From positions 18,568 through 82,567 of the forward strand of contig NZ_KE383856.1 in assembly GCF_000422485.1 (NCBI RefSeq): DNA of 64,000 bases. Direction: 5' to 3'. The position numbers and the translations under genes were made by a program. This document shows positions 1 to 7,371 of the stretch, piece by piece (the stretch's first letter is position 1; each line of letters opens with the position of its first letter). Under the pieces are notes generated by a model. The model ran no database searches and was not told the DNA's origin. It saw nothing but the letters and a program-made list of their open reading frames with translations. The DNA is from Paenibacillus pasadenensis DSM 19293. Its GTDB lineage: Bacteria; Bacillota; Bacilli; Paenibacillales; Paenibacillaceae.

Positions 1-110
1 GCAGGTATGTAACCATCCTCTTTTCCTACTTCAATCAACTTAAAAAGTATGACCACATTCTTGACGGAATCAAGAAAGTATGATTTTAGGTTCGATTCGA
101 CAAATTTCGA

Positions 111-155
111 GGTGCGAATCCCCCGGGGTTTTCATGGGAGCTTGGCATTCGCACC
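111..155 (-). other. hairpin resembling a type I CRISPR leader element
   Basis: The arms GGTGCGAAT (111-119) and ATTCGCACC (147-155) are perfectly complementary. Read on the reverse strand, the hairpin is followed by a stretch containing AAATTTGTCGAA. From memory this arrangement resembles the conserved leader segment found between cas2 and the first repeat of type I-C/I-B CRISPR arrays. In that case the array would start just left of base 1. No repeat and no cas gene is visible here, so this is a tentative call. Confidence 0.3.
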
Positions 156-282
156 AAGCATCCGCTCTACTTTCAATCATACTTGATCTTCATTACGCTG
201 CCAATGTCTTCCTTATCGGGCCGGAAGTGCCGTGCTTCCATCGCCTCCAACCTGCCTCCACGCGAAGCCGTCTGAAAGCCAA

Positions 283-328
283 GCAGGGCTGCCCCCGCGC
301 CGTGAGACGGCGTCGGGAACAGCCCTGC
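283..328 (-). terminator. hairpin downstream of the CuAO-N gene
   Basis: Outer stem GCAGGGCTG/CAGCCCTGC (283-291 with 320-328), with a smaller GACGCCG-type inner stem. It lies just past the stop of the reverse-strand gene at 345. The T-run is poor, so it may act only as an mRNA 3' stabiliser. Confidence 0.5.
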
Positions 329-344
329 GTTCATTCCATAGATC

Positions 345-1430
345 CTACTCCATCTTCTCCTGGTTGTTGATGTCGATCTGGCCTTCGAACACGTAGGCGT
401 TGTTCAGCATCATGACGTCGCGGAAGAACTGCAGCGGCACGTACGTCTTGCCGTCGACGAGCGCCGGAGCGGCGCCGAGCTCGATTGGAGCCATCTTGTT
501 GTAGACGTAGTAGTCCTTGCCGATCGTCAGCGTCGTGGCGAGGCCGATGCGGCTCGACTTGGTGGACGCGTCCCATGTCAGCTTCTGGCCGAGCGCCTCG
601 ACGACGGCGCGCAGCGGCACCATGACCGTGCCGTCCTTGCTCGTATACGGCGATGGACCGGCCAGCTTCTTGCCTTCGACGACGATCGGGAAGCCCGATA
701 CGTCAGGCGTGTCGGCTATCGGCTCCTCCAGCGTACCCGGCTGCTCAGGCAGCGTGCCGATCGGCGGCACGGCTTCCTCGAACAGCACGACGATCTGCTC
801 CGGCGACGTCTGCGGCGGCAAGCTGCGCGTCGTCACGCTGTATTTGACCGCCAGGGCGCGGCCCTTCAGGTCGCCGGTGAACGCCGTGCCGTCCTCAAGC
901 ACGAGCGGGGTCTGCTCGGAAACGTTGAGCACGAGCTGGCCGTCCTCGCTGATCAGCTGTCCGGCGTCGCCTTCCGCAGCCTTGAAGCGGTCGACTTTCC
1001 ACGAAGCAGTTTCTTCGACCGGCACGAGCACCTCGGCCTCGAACTGCGGCGGGTAGATCATGAGCATCGGCTTCTTGGCGTCGTAGTAGGCGTTCCACTT
1101 CGTGCCCGCCTGCAGCTTGTCCGGGGCGGCGACGTAGGTGTCGCCGGAGACGGTCACGTTGGCGATGATCTCGCCTTTGTCATCCTGGAGGGAGACGGTC
1201 TTGGCGCCTTCCTTCGTCTTGCTGTCGGAGATTTCCTTCACCGTTCCGGTGACGCTCATATAGTTCGGCACGGCCGGCTGCTGCTGCTCGTTCTGGACGC
1301 TCGAGTCCGGCAGCGGCGCGGAGATCGGCACGATCGCTCCCGCCGGGCTGGCGGCGATGACGGAAGATGCGGCAAGGGACAGGGCTGCGACGGACAGCAG
1401 GGCTGGAATCGTCTTGGTCGGTTTTTTCAT
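345..1430 (-). CDS. secreted copper-amine-oxidase-N-like protein
   Basis: Secreted protein of 361 aa with a Sec signal peptide (MKKPTKTIPALLS..., hydrophobic to about residue 25). The middle (roughly 45-220) has no family I recognise. The C-terminal part (about 255-345) has the pattern of the copper amine oxidase N-terminal-like domain common in Paenibacillus cell-surface proteins: VPLRAVVEALG, then WDAST, then VDGKTYVPLQFF. Despite the name, this domain is not known to bind copper in such proteins and is probably structural at the cell wall. The ATG at 1430 is preferred because AGGAG (1442-1446 on the reverse strand) lies 11 nt upstream; a GTG at 1442 would overlap that site. Function unknown. 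Confidence 0.8.
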   Translation of the reverse strand: MKKPTKTIPALLSVAALSLAASSVIAASPAGAIVPISAPLPDSSVQNEQQQPAVPNYMSVTGTVKEISDSKTKEGAKTVSLQDDKGEIIANVTVSGDTYVAAPDKLQAGTKWNAYYDAKKPMLMIYPPQFEAEVLVPVEETASWKVDRFKAAEGDAGQLISEDGQLVLNVSEQTPLVLEDGTAFTGDLKGRALAVKYSVTTRSLPPQTSPEQIVVLFEEAVPPIGTLPEQPGTLEEPIADTPDVSGFPIVVEGKKLAGPSPYTSKDGTVMVPLRAVVEALGQKLTWDASTKSSRIGLATTLTIGKDYYVYNKMAPIELGAAPALVDGKTYVPLQFFRDVMMLNNAYVFEGQIDINNQEKME

Positions 1431-1621
1431 TGCTTTAGTCACTCCTGTTCGGTTATGGGGGTCTGGATACGAGTTATTACCCGTCTTCCTTCTCCCAAAC
1501 GCGCCGCTGCGTCGGAAGGTTGCATGCCCAAGGCGGAAAAAAACCTGATTTTACCGCAACCTTTCGGGTTGCTGCTGCGTCAGGCGATGCTATTCTCTTC
1601 CAGTTGCGACGCGTTCGCCTG

Positions 1622-1668
1622 TCGACAATCAACACAAATTCGATTATAATCTAATTAGATTGTAATCG
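1622..1668 (+). promoter_or_regulatory. promoter with overlapping palindromic operator
   Basis: TCGACA (1622-1627), a 17-bp spacer and a perfect TATAAT (1645-1650) form a strong sigma-A promoter. A 28-bp palindrome with one mismatched pair spans 1641-1668, with the perfect core AATCTAATTAGATT. It covers the -10 box and probable start site, as expected for a repressor operator (MarR/TetR-type geometry). The regulator is not identifiable here. Confidence 0.6.
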
Positions 1669-1681
1669 AAGGAGTGATGGC

Positions 1682-2257
1682 ATGACGGGGCTTTCGAAGC
1701 GGCCGCCTAAGCTGATTCCCGCCTGTTGGAGCACGGAGCGCCTGACGGTTCGGGAGGTGTCGCCGGAGGACGAGACGGCGGCGAGCCGTCTGTTCGTCGA
1801 GGCGGGTCCGCTGCCGGAATGGACCGGCCGTTCGGCCGAAGAAGGCTATGTCGGTCGGGTGCTGAAAGGGAATCCCGATGTGCCCCCTGGCGGCAGCGCG
1901 GATCGGGTCCGCCTGCAGCTCGCCTGGCTGCGGGAGGAGGACGGCGCCGCGCGGCCGGCCGCCATCCTGGAGCTGTACCACGGTTATCCGGGCGAGGAGG
2001 ATTTGTACATCGGTTATTTTGGCGTCGACGCTTCGTTGCGGGGGACTGGCATCGGGCGCGAGCTCGTCGAGGGCATCGCCGCGCAGGCCGAAGCTCTCGG
2101 CTTTCGCAGGATAAGGGCGGCGGTTGATTTGAAAAATTGGACCGGACTCCGCTTTTGGGTTACGCTGGGATTCGCCGAGGCGGTCAAGGTGGTCGGCGAC
2201 GCCGTGCTCAGCGCTTCGACGTTCGGGCAGATCGAGCTGGCGCGCCGGCTCGGCTAG
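1682..2257 (+). CDS. GNAT-family N-acetyltransferase
   Basis: Acetyl-CoA-dependent N-acetyltransferase of the GNAT superfamily, 191 aa, cytoplasmic, substrate unknown. The acetyl-CoA loop is visible as RGTGIGRELVEG (about residues 120-131, matching Q/R-x-x-G-x-G/A), followed by the C-terminal alpha/beta part with NWTGLRFWVTLGF (about 155-167). The N-terminal STERLTVREVSPEDE is the usual opening beta strand of the family. GGAG at 1671-1674 is 7 nt before the ATG. A strong promoter overlapped by a palindrome lies directly upstream, so expression is probably repressor-controlled. Monocistronic: the next gene is convergent and a terminator follows. Confidence 0.85.
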   Translation: MTGLSKRPPKLIPACWSTERLTVREVSPEDETAASRLFVEAGPLPEWTGRSAEEGYVGRVLKGNPDVPPGGSADRVRLQLAWLREEDGAARPAAILELYHGYPGEEDLYIGYFGVDASLRGTGIGRELVEGIAAQAEALGFRRIRAAVDLKNWTGLRFWVTLGFAEAVKVVGDAVLSASTFGQIELARRLG

Positions 2258-2284
2258 CGCAGCCGGTTTCGGGCGAAACAACGA

Positions 2285-2321
2285 CCAAGGCCCCCGTCCC
2301 GATCAGGGACGAGGGCCTTGG
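2285..2321. terminator. bidirectional intrinsic hairpin between convergent genes
   Basis: A 16-bp stem (2285-2300 with 2306-2321, one internal mismatch) closes a 5-nt loop between two convergent genes. There is no long T-run on either side, so efficiency is uncertain. Confidence 0.6.
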
Positions 2322-2342
2322 CAGACCGCCGGAGGACGCTGC

Positions 2343-3395
2343 TCAGCCGAGCTTGGCCAGCTCGCGCCGCACGATCGGGGCGACCTTCGTACCGAGCAGC
2401 TCGATCGAGCGCAGCACGTCGCGATGCGGCACGGCGCTGACGTCGACATGATGGAAGAAGCGCGTCACGCCGAGGTTCTTGTGAAGCAGCAGGATCTTTT
2501 CCGCGACGTACTCCGGATCGCCGACGTACAGCGCGCCGCGCGGATCGCAGGCGGCGTCGAACGCCCGGCGGTCGAAGCTCGCCTGCCAGCCGCGCTCGGC
2601 GCCGATCTTGTTCATCTGCGCGCGGTACGGCTCATACAGCAGGTCGGCCGCAGCCTGCTTCGTGTCGGCGAGGAAGCCGTGGGAGTGCGTCGCGATCTGC
2701 AGCTTGGACACGTCATGTCCGGCTTGGGCGGCGGCGCGCTTGTACAGGTCGACGAGCGGCGCGAAGCTCTCCGGCATGCCGCCGATGATCGCATAGGCGA
2801 CAGGCAGGCCGAGCAGGCCGGCGCGGATCGTCGACTGAGAGTTGCCGCCGGTGGCGATCCAGACCGGCAGCGGATCCTGCACCGCGCGCGGATAGACGCC
2901 GCGGTCCTCGATCGCCGGGCGCAGGCCGCCGCGCCAGCTTACCTTTTCCGACTTGGCGATGTCGAGCAGCAGCTCGAGCTTCTCGTCGAACAGCTCGTTG
3001 TAATCGTCGAGGCTATAGCCGAACAAAGGGAACGACTCGATGAACGAGCCCCGTCCCGCCATGATCTCGGCGCGTCCGTTCGAGATGCCGTCGAGCGTCG
3101 CGAACTGCTGGTACACGCGCACGGGATCGTCGGACGACAGCACCGTCACGGCGCTCGTCAGGCGGATATGCTTGGTCTGCGCGGCCGCGGCCGCCAAAAT
3201 GACCGCCGGCGCGGAGCCGGCGTAGTCCGGGCGGTGATGCTCGCCGATGCCGTAGACGTCGAGCCCGACCTGATCGGCGAGCACGATCTCCTCGACCGCC
3301 TCGCGCAGCCGCTCGGCGTGATTTTTCGGCTGGCCCGTCCCCGGATGCGGCGCCGCCTCTAGGAACGTGCTGATGCCGATTTCCATCGATGCCAT
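2343..3395 (-). CDS. LLM-class flavin-dependent oxidoreductase
   Basis: Luciferase-like (LLM) oxidoreductase of 350 aa, a TIM-barrel enzyme using reduced flavin; the substrate cannot be told from sequence. Family landmarks: IGEHHRPDYAGSAPAV near residue 60, TVLSSDDPVRVYQQFATLD near 90, RAEIMAGRGSF near 115 and PVWIATGG near 180. These match the YhbW/alkanal-monooxygenase-like branch rather than SsuD. GGAG lies 9 nt before the ATG at 3395; an upstream TTG at 3410 overlaps that site. Divergent from the next gene, with which it shares an AT-rich promoter region (3421-3475). Confidence 0.85.
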   Translation of the reverse strand: MASMEIGISTFLEAAPHPGTGQPKNHAERLREAVEEIVLADQVGLDVYGIGEHHRPDYAGSAPAVILAAAAAQTKHIRLTSAVTVLSSDDPVRVYQQFATLDGISNGRAEIMAGRGSFIESFPLFGYSLDDYNELFDEKLELLLDIAKSEKVSWRGGLRPAIEDRGVYPRAVQDPLPVWIATGGNSQSTIRAGLLGLPVAYAIIGGMPESFAPLVDLYKRAAAQAGHDVSKLQIATHSHGFLADTKQAAADLLYEPYRAQMNKIGAERGWQASFDRRAFDAACDPRGALYVGDPEYVAEKILLLHKNLGVTRFFHHVDVSAVPHRDVLRSIELLGTKVAPIVRRELAKLG

Positions 3396-3487
3396 ATCGT
3401 TCATCTCCAATCTGGATGCTTCATGGCTTCATAATACTATAAAATATAATGTTTCTCAACTATAGTAAGTTAAAAGGGGGAGCTGGA

Positions 3488-4939
3488 ATGCGGAAGACCG
3501 ATGTCCGTCCGTGGACGCCGCAATGGCGGGAGCGGGCGGAGACGGAGATGGCTTGGCTCGAGGCGATGCTTGGCGGCGAGCTGCTGGAGCTTCATCACAT
3601 CGGCAGCACGTCGGTCGAGGCGATCGGCTGGGCCAAGCCGGTCGTCGACCTGCTCGCCGTCGTGCGCAGCGTGCAGGCGCTGGACGCGCTGGAGGACGCC
3701 TTTGCGCAGCTCGGGTACGAGGCGAAGGGAGAGAACGGAATTCCCGGACGTCGCTTTTATGCTCAGGGAGGCGACCGGCGAACCGCGCATCTGCATGCGT
3801 TCGAGGCGGGAGCGCCGCAGATCGGCGTCCACCTGCGGTTCCGCGACTATCTGGAGGCGCATCCGGAGCGCGCGCGAGCGTACGGCGAGCATAAGCGCGA
3901 GCTGGCGGAGCGGTTCCCGGACGATACGCATGCATACCAGGAGGCCAAGCAGCCGTTCGTGCAGCGGCTCGTGCAGGAGGCGGAGGCATGGGCGGAGGCG
4001 GCGGAAAGGATGGCGGCTGAAGATGCCGAGGCGCGGAAGCTGGAAAGCGAGTCCGGAGAAGGCTCCGCTCGCCCGCCGCGCCGTTCCGAGGACGAGATGA
4101 TGGCGCTCATCCTCGGCGTCGCCCGGGCGGACGAGCGCGTCCGCGCCGTCTGCCTGAACGGCTCGCGCGTCAACCCGCTGGCGCCGCGAGACAAGCTCCA
4201 GGACTTCGACGTCGTCTACCTCGTGACGGAGCTGGACGCATACCTCGCCGACGACAGCTGGATCGACGTGTACGGCGAGCGCGTCATCCTGCAGATGCCG
4301 GAGCGCATGGGGCTGATCCCCCTGGACGGCGGCGGGCGCTTCGCCTATCTGATGCAGCTCGCGGACGGCAACCGGATCGACCTGCGGCTCATCCCGCTGG
4401 AGCAGACGGACGCATACTTGGCCGAGGACCGGCTGACCCGCATCCTGCTCGACAAGGACGGCAGGCTGCCGGAGCTGCCGGAGCCGAGCGACGCGGACTT
4501 CCATGTCCGGCCGCCGCGCGGAAGCGAGTTCGCCGACTGCGCCAACGAGTTCTGGTGGGTGTCGACCTACGTCGCCAAGGGGCTGTGGCGCGACGAGCCG
4601 CTGTACGCGCTCGACCATCTGAACGGCCCGGTGCGGGCGATGCTGCTGCAGATGCTGGACTGGCAGGCTGGAGCTCGGCACGGCTTCGCCGTCAGCACGG
4701 GCAAAAGCGGCAAGTACCTGGACCGCTGGCTGCCGGCCGAATCGTGGCAGGCGCTGCTCGCGACCTACCCGTCCGCGGACCGCGAGTCGGTCTGGACGGC
4801 GCTGCTGCGCATGGCCGAGCTGTTCGGCTCGTCGGCGCGCGATGTCGCCGCCCGGCTGGGCCTGGCGTATGACGAGGAGGAGGAGCGCCGCGTGCGCCGC
4901 TATCTGCTCGAGGTGAAAAGCGATACGGGACAGCGCTAG
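3488..4939 (+). CDS. GrpB / aminoglycoside 6-adenylyltransferase fusion
   Basis: A 483-aa protein of two joined families. Residues 1 to about 170 are GrpB-like: HHIGSTSVEAIGWAKPVVDL, then HLRFRDYL, then YQEAKQPFV. Residues about 195-480 match ANT(6)/AadE-type streptomycin adenylyltransferases: EDEMMALILGVARADERVRA, VCLNGSRVNP, the Asp pair in LQDFDVVYLV, and NEFWWVSTYVAKGLWRDE near residue 360. Both halves have nucleotidyltransferase folds, and the GSR...DFD metal-binding pattern is intact in the second. The ATG at 3488 follows AAAGGGGGAG; an ATG at 3449 lacks a site. The halves stay in frame through a charged Glu/Ala-rich linker. Streptomycin modification is plausible from the family but not shown; GrpB biochemistry is unclear. 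Confidence 0.85.
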   Translation: MRKTDVRPWTPQWRERAETEMAWLEAMLGGELLELHHIGSTSVEAIGWAKPVVDLLAVVRSVQALDALEDAFAQLGYEAKGENGIPGRRFYAQGGDRRTAHLHAFEAGAPQIGVHLRFRDYLEAHPERARAYGEHKRELAERFPDDTHAYQEAKQPFVQRLVQEAEAWAEAAERMAAEDAEARKLESESGEGSARPPRRSEDEMMALILGVARADERVRAVCLNGSRVNPLAPRDKLQDFDVVYLVTELDAYLADDSWIDVYGERVILQMPERMGLIPLDGGGRFAYLMQLADGNRIDLRLIPLEQTDAYLAEDRLTRILLDKDGRLPELPEPSDADFHVRPPRGSEFADCANEFWWVSTYVAKGLWRDEPLYALDHLNGPVRAMLLQMLDWQAGARHGFAVSTGKSGKYLDRWLPAESWQALLATYPSADRESVWTALLRMAELFGSSARDVAARLGLAYDEEEERRVRRYLLEVKSDTGQR

Positions 4940-5112
4940 CGCCCCGGCCGGCCGGCTTCAAGGCTCCGCCCGGCACCGCGGCGGCCGCGCTCCAGCCCGC
5001 GCCCGAGGCGCGTCCGAGGCGTGTCTGCCGCATGGCCGACGCGCCTCTCTTTGCGAGACGGGAACCTTTTCTCCATGCAGCGCGTCCGTAGGAAGGAAGA
5101 GGAGGGAAAGTC

Positions 5113-5991
5113 ATGAAACGAATGCTGCACCCGAAAGCGCTGGTCGCGCTGCTGCTCGCCGGCCTGCTGGCGGGCGGCTGCTCGTCCGGGCCGGAGCTGC
5201 CGTCCGGCAGCGGAGCTCAGGCCTCGTCCGGGAGCCCCGCTCCGGCTGAGTCGCAGGCAGAAGCCGGAGCGCTGCCCGAGCAAGGACGGGCGGCCGTCGT
5301 CAGCCGTTCGCTCGGCTTCGGCGAGGTCAACCCGGCTCCGCTCGCGCTGTTCGAGGAGAGCGCGGAGATCGAGCCTTTCGAGGAAGCGATCCGCTCCAGC
5401 GAGCGGATCGAGGGCATCCTGGACGTGGCCGAGCCCGACCTCGACCTCGTGCTGCAGAGCGAGAGCGGCGCGAGGAAGGCGTATCATCTGTGGCTTCCGC
5501 TCGGCGGTCCCCGGACGGAAGGGATGAAGGGCATGGCGATGGAGGTCGCAAATACCCATACCGGGTACACGATCTCTGCGGCGGCGGCGAAGCAGCTGGC
5601 GGAGCTTGTCTTGAGCAAGGGCTACACGTCCGAGCAAGCTGTCAAGAACGGCGACGTCGTTTTCGGCCTCCGAGGGCAGTTCAACGCGGACGTCTGGCAG
5701 GCGTTCGCCGAGAAGGTCGGGCGGGGCGAGGAGGCGGCCGTCCAGATCACGTCGTATACGATCGAGGGGGCTCCGATCTTCGAGAACCTGTCGCTTGAAG
5801 ACGGCACGATCCGCTACCGGAGAGACGACCGCTTCGACGGCTATGCCGCCAAGGAGCATCCCCGGATCTACTTCTGCAAGCGGCTGGAGGAAGGGGAGGC
5901 CGGCGAGGACACGGTCTATTCGCTGGCGGAGTGCGGGGAGGAAGCCTCGCCGTTCCTGCTGCGGCTGAGCGGCACGGGCGGCGGGAGCTAG
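5113..5991 (+). CDS. DUF4362-like lipoprotein
   Basis: Predicted lipoprotein of 292 aa. The signal ends in a lipobox (LLAGGC, Cys near residue 23), followed by a Ser/Gly/Pro-rich linker. The C-terminal half (about 175-265) resembles DUF4362: YTSEQAVKNGDVV, then FAEKVGRGEEAAVQITSYT, EGAPIFENLSLEDG and YFCKRLEEGEAGEDTVYSL. Function is unknown; related proteins are small Bacillus surface lipoproteins. The RBS GGAGGG precedes the ATG. The next gene starts within 25 nt, so this probably begins a three-gene operon with the Dabb protein and the phosphatase. Confidence 0.75.
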   Translation: MKRMLHPKALVALLLAGLLAGGCSSGPELPSGSGAQASSGSPAPAESQAEAGALPEQGRAAVVSRSLGFGEVNPAPLALFEESAEIEPFEEAIRSSERIEGILDVAEPDLDLVLQSESGARKAYHLWLPLGGPRTEGMKGMAMEVANTHTGYTISAAAAKQLAELVLSKGYTSEQAVKNGDVVFGLRGQFNADVWQAFAEKVGRGEEAAVQITSYTIEGAPIFENLSLEDGTIRYRRDDRFDGYAAKEHPRIYFCKRLEEGEAGEDTVYSLAECGEEASPFLLRLSGTGGGS

Positions 5992-6012
5992 ATGAAAAAG
6001 GAGGAGAAGCCC

Positions 6013-6315
6013 ATGATGGAGCATCTCGTATCGTTCAAATTCAACCGGCCGCTGGAGGCGGCCGAGCAGGAGGAGCTGCTCGCGCTGCTGCGCGGGCTGC
6101 GGGGGCAGGTGCCGGGCATCATCGAGCTGACCTGCGGCTTCAATGAGACGGAGGAGACGGACAACATCCACGGCTTCACGCTCGGCCTGCGCGTCACGTT
6201 CACGGATCGGGAGGCGTTGCGCGACTACGGTCCGCATCCGGCGCATCAGGCGTTCGTCGCGCGGCTGGACGGGCTCGTGGAGCAGGTCGTCGTCGTCGAC
6301 TACCCGTTCGGATGA
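6013..6315 (+). CDS. Dabb-family stress-response protein
   Basis: A 100-aa protein of the Dabb (dimeric alpha/beta barrel, stress-responsive A/B barrel) family. It opens with MEHLVSFKF, has IIELTCGFNETEE in the middle and ends YGPHPAHQAFVARLDGLVEQVVVVDYPFG, all typical. Members dimerise into a small barrel; most bacterial ones have no known substrate. GGAG (6001-6006) sits before ATG 6013 (ATG 6016 is equally possible), whereas an in-frame ATG at 5992 has the Shine-Dalgarno inside its own reading frame. The stop overlaps the next start by 4 bp. Confidence 0.85.
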   Translation: MMEHLVSFKFNRPLEAAEQEELLALLRGLRGQVPGIIELTCGFNETEETDNIHGFTLGLRVTFTDREALRDYGPHPAHQAFVARLDGLVEQVVVVDYPFG

Positions 6316-6878
6316 GCCCGGCCGAGGACAAGACGATCTACCTGATCCGCCACGCCCGCGCGTCCGGCCAGGAACCGCAGGCCGAGCTGACGGCGGAGGG
6401 AGCGGTCCAGGCGGAGCGCCTGGCGGAGTTTCTCGCCGGCCGCGGCATCGAGCGCATCGTCTCGAGCCCGTACTTGCGGGCGCTGGATACGATCGCGCCG
6501 TTCGCGGCGGCGGCGGGACTGCCGGTCGAGGAGGACGCGCGGCTGGCCGAGCGCGTGCTGTCCGCCGCGCCGCTGCCGGATTGGGAGGAGCGGCTGCGCG
6601 CCTCCTTCCTCGATCCGGAGCTGCGGCTGGAGGGCGGCGAAAGCGGGCGCGAGGCGCTGGAGCGAGGCCAGGCCGCGATCGCGGAGCTGGAGCGGAGCGT
6701 GGGCGCTGGCAAGGCCGGGGCGGCGGTATCGCACGGCAACCTGCTGGCGCTGCTCGTCGGGGCGTTCGACCCGTCGTTCGGCTATGACGGGTGGCGCGCG
6801 ATGCGTAATCCCGATGTGTTCGAGCTCGCGATCGGCGAGGGCGGAGCCCGGATCAGGCCGATCCGGGACGGCAAGTAA
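6312..6878 (+). CDS. histidine phosphatase family protein
   Basis: A 188-aa member of the histidine phosphatase (phosphoglycerate mutase-like) superfamily. The catalytic motif is YLIRHARASG near the N-terminus: the usual RHG is RHA, as in SixA-like and several Bacillus members. The second Arg is in VSSPYLRALDT near residue 57, and the second catalytic His is in AVSHGNLLALL near 140. The substrate is probably a small phosphate ester or phosphoprotein and is unknown. It starts inside the stop of the Dabb gene (ATGA) and is followed by a strong terminator, so it ends the operon. Confidence 0.85.
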   Translation: MSPAEDKTIYLIRHARASGQEPQAELTAEGAVQAERLAEFLAGRGIERIVSSPYLRALDTIAPFAAAAGLPVEEDARLAERVLSAAPLPDWEERLRASFLDPELRLEGGESGREALERGQAAIAELERSVGAGKAGAAVSHGNLLALLVGAFDPSFGYDGWRAMRNPDVFELAIGEGGARIRPIRDGK

Positions 6879-6884
6879 CGATGG

Positions 6885-6911
6885 ACCGGCAGCGGGGCTG
6901 CCGGTTTTTTT
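6885..6911 (+). terminator. rho-independent terminator
   Basis: A 9-bp stem (6885-6893 with 6897-6905), GGG loop and a seven-T run form a classical terminator 7 nt past the phosphatase stop. Confidence 0.9.
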
Positions 6912-7123
6912 CGCCTCCGGCGGGCATGCGTGTGACGGAATTCACGGTATCATCCGCCCGGATCGGGTAAGGAAGGAGAGGACGGCGCCGAATGGAGGGA
7001 ACGCGCATGAGCACGAGCCAGGCATGGCGCCGGCAGCGTGCATGACGGCGCAGCTGCCCCATGCTGCAGGATCTAACGACGAATCAGCTCGCTAGAGCCT
7101 CTTTTTCACGTCTCCCCGGAATC

Positions 7124-7216
7124 TAACGACGCGCCAGACGCTAAGAAAGCCAAATTCCTCTGAAAACGAGGAATTTCAGCCGTTTTTCAGCGGTTAAGCG
7201 TCTCACGCGTCGTTAG
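7124..7216. repeat. 93-bp imperfect palindrome with TAACGACGC ends
   Basis: The gene-free stretch 6912-7371 contains TAACGACGCG at 7124-7133 and its exact complement CGCGTCGTTA at 7207-7216. Inner arms AGACGCT/AGCGTCT and a central stem AAATTCCTC/GAGGAATTT around TGAAAAC make one long imperfect hairpin. Two further copies of the end motif lie nearby (ATCTAACGACG at 7071, and TCTAACGAG...GCGTCGTAAG at about 7243-7266). A related inverted pair is at 14558-14608. This looks like a dispersed intergenic element (REP or MITE remnant) or a structured RNA. Nothing else is seen in the stretch. Confidence 0.6.
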
Positions 7217-7371
7217 CTTCGCCAACAGGCGGTTTTCTGCTGTCTAACGAGCTCAGGCGTCGTAAGCCTCGAAGCAAGCATGCGCATCGGACTGCCCCGC
7301 AACGAATCGGTCCCATGGCGCGTCTAACCGATGTTCATATCGATATCTGGATTGTGAAAGGAGAGGCGCCC

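Larger units (their letters stand above)
1..344. other. left-edge non-coding stretch
   Basis: No convincing gene is seen. It holds a 7-bp inverted repeat (TTCTTGA at 58-64, TCAAGAA at 70-76) flanked by two direct copies of AAGTATGA (46-53 and 76-83), a larger hairpin at 111-155 (separate entry), and the terminator-like hairpin of the next reverse-strand gene at 283-328. This DNA is less GC-rich than the genes to its right. Confidence 0.5.

Noticed and set aside
90-125. tRNA gene
   Set aside because: GGTTCGATTC looks like a T-arm, but no acceptor, D or anticodon stem can be drawn around it.
80-370. 96-codon open frame at the left edge
   Set aside because: No ribosome binding site, runs through two hairpins and into the 3' end of the CuAO-N gene; no similarity recognised.
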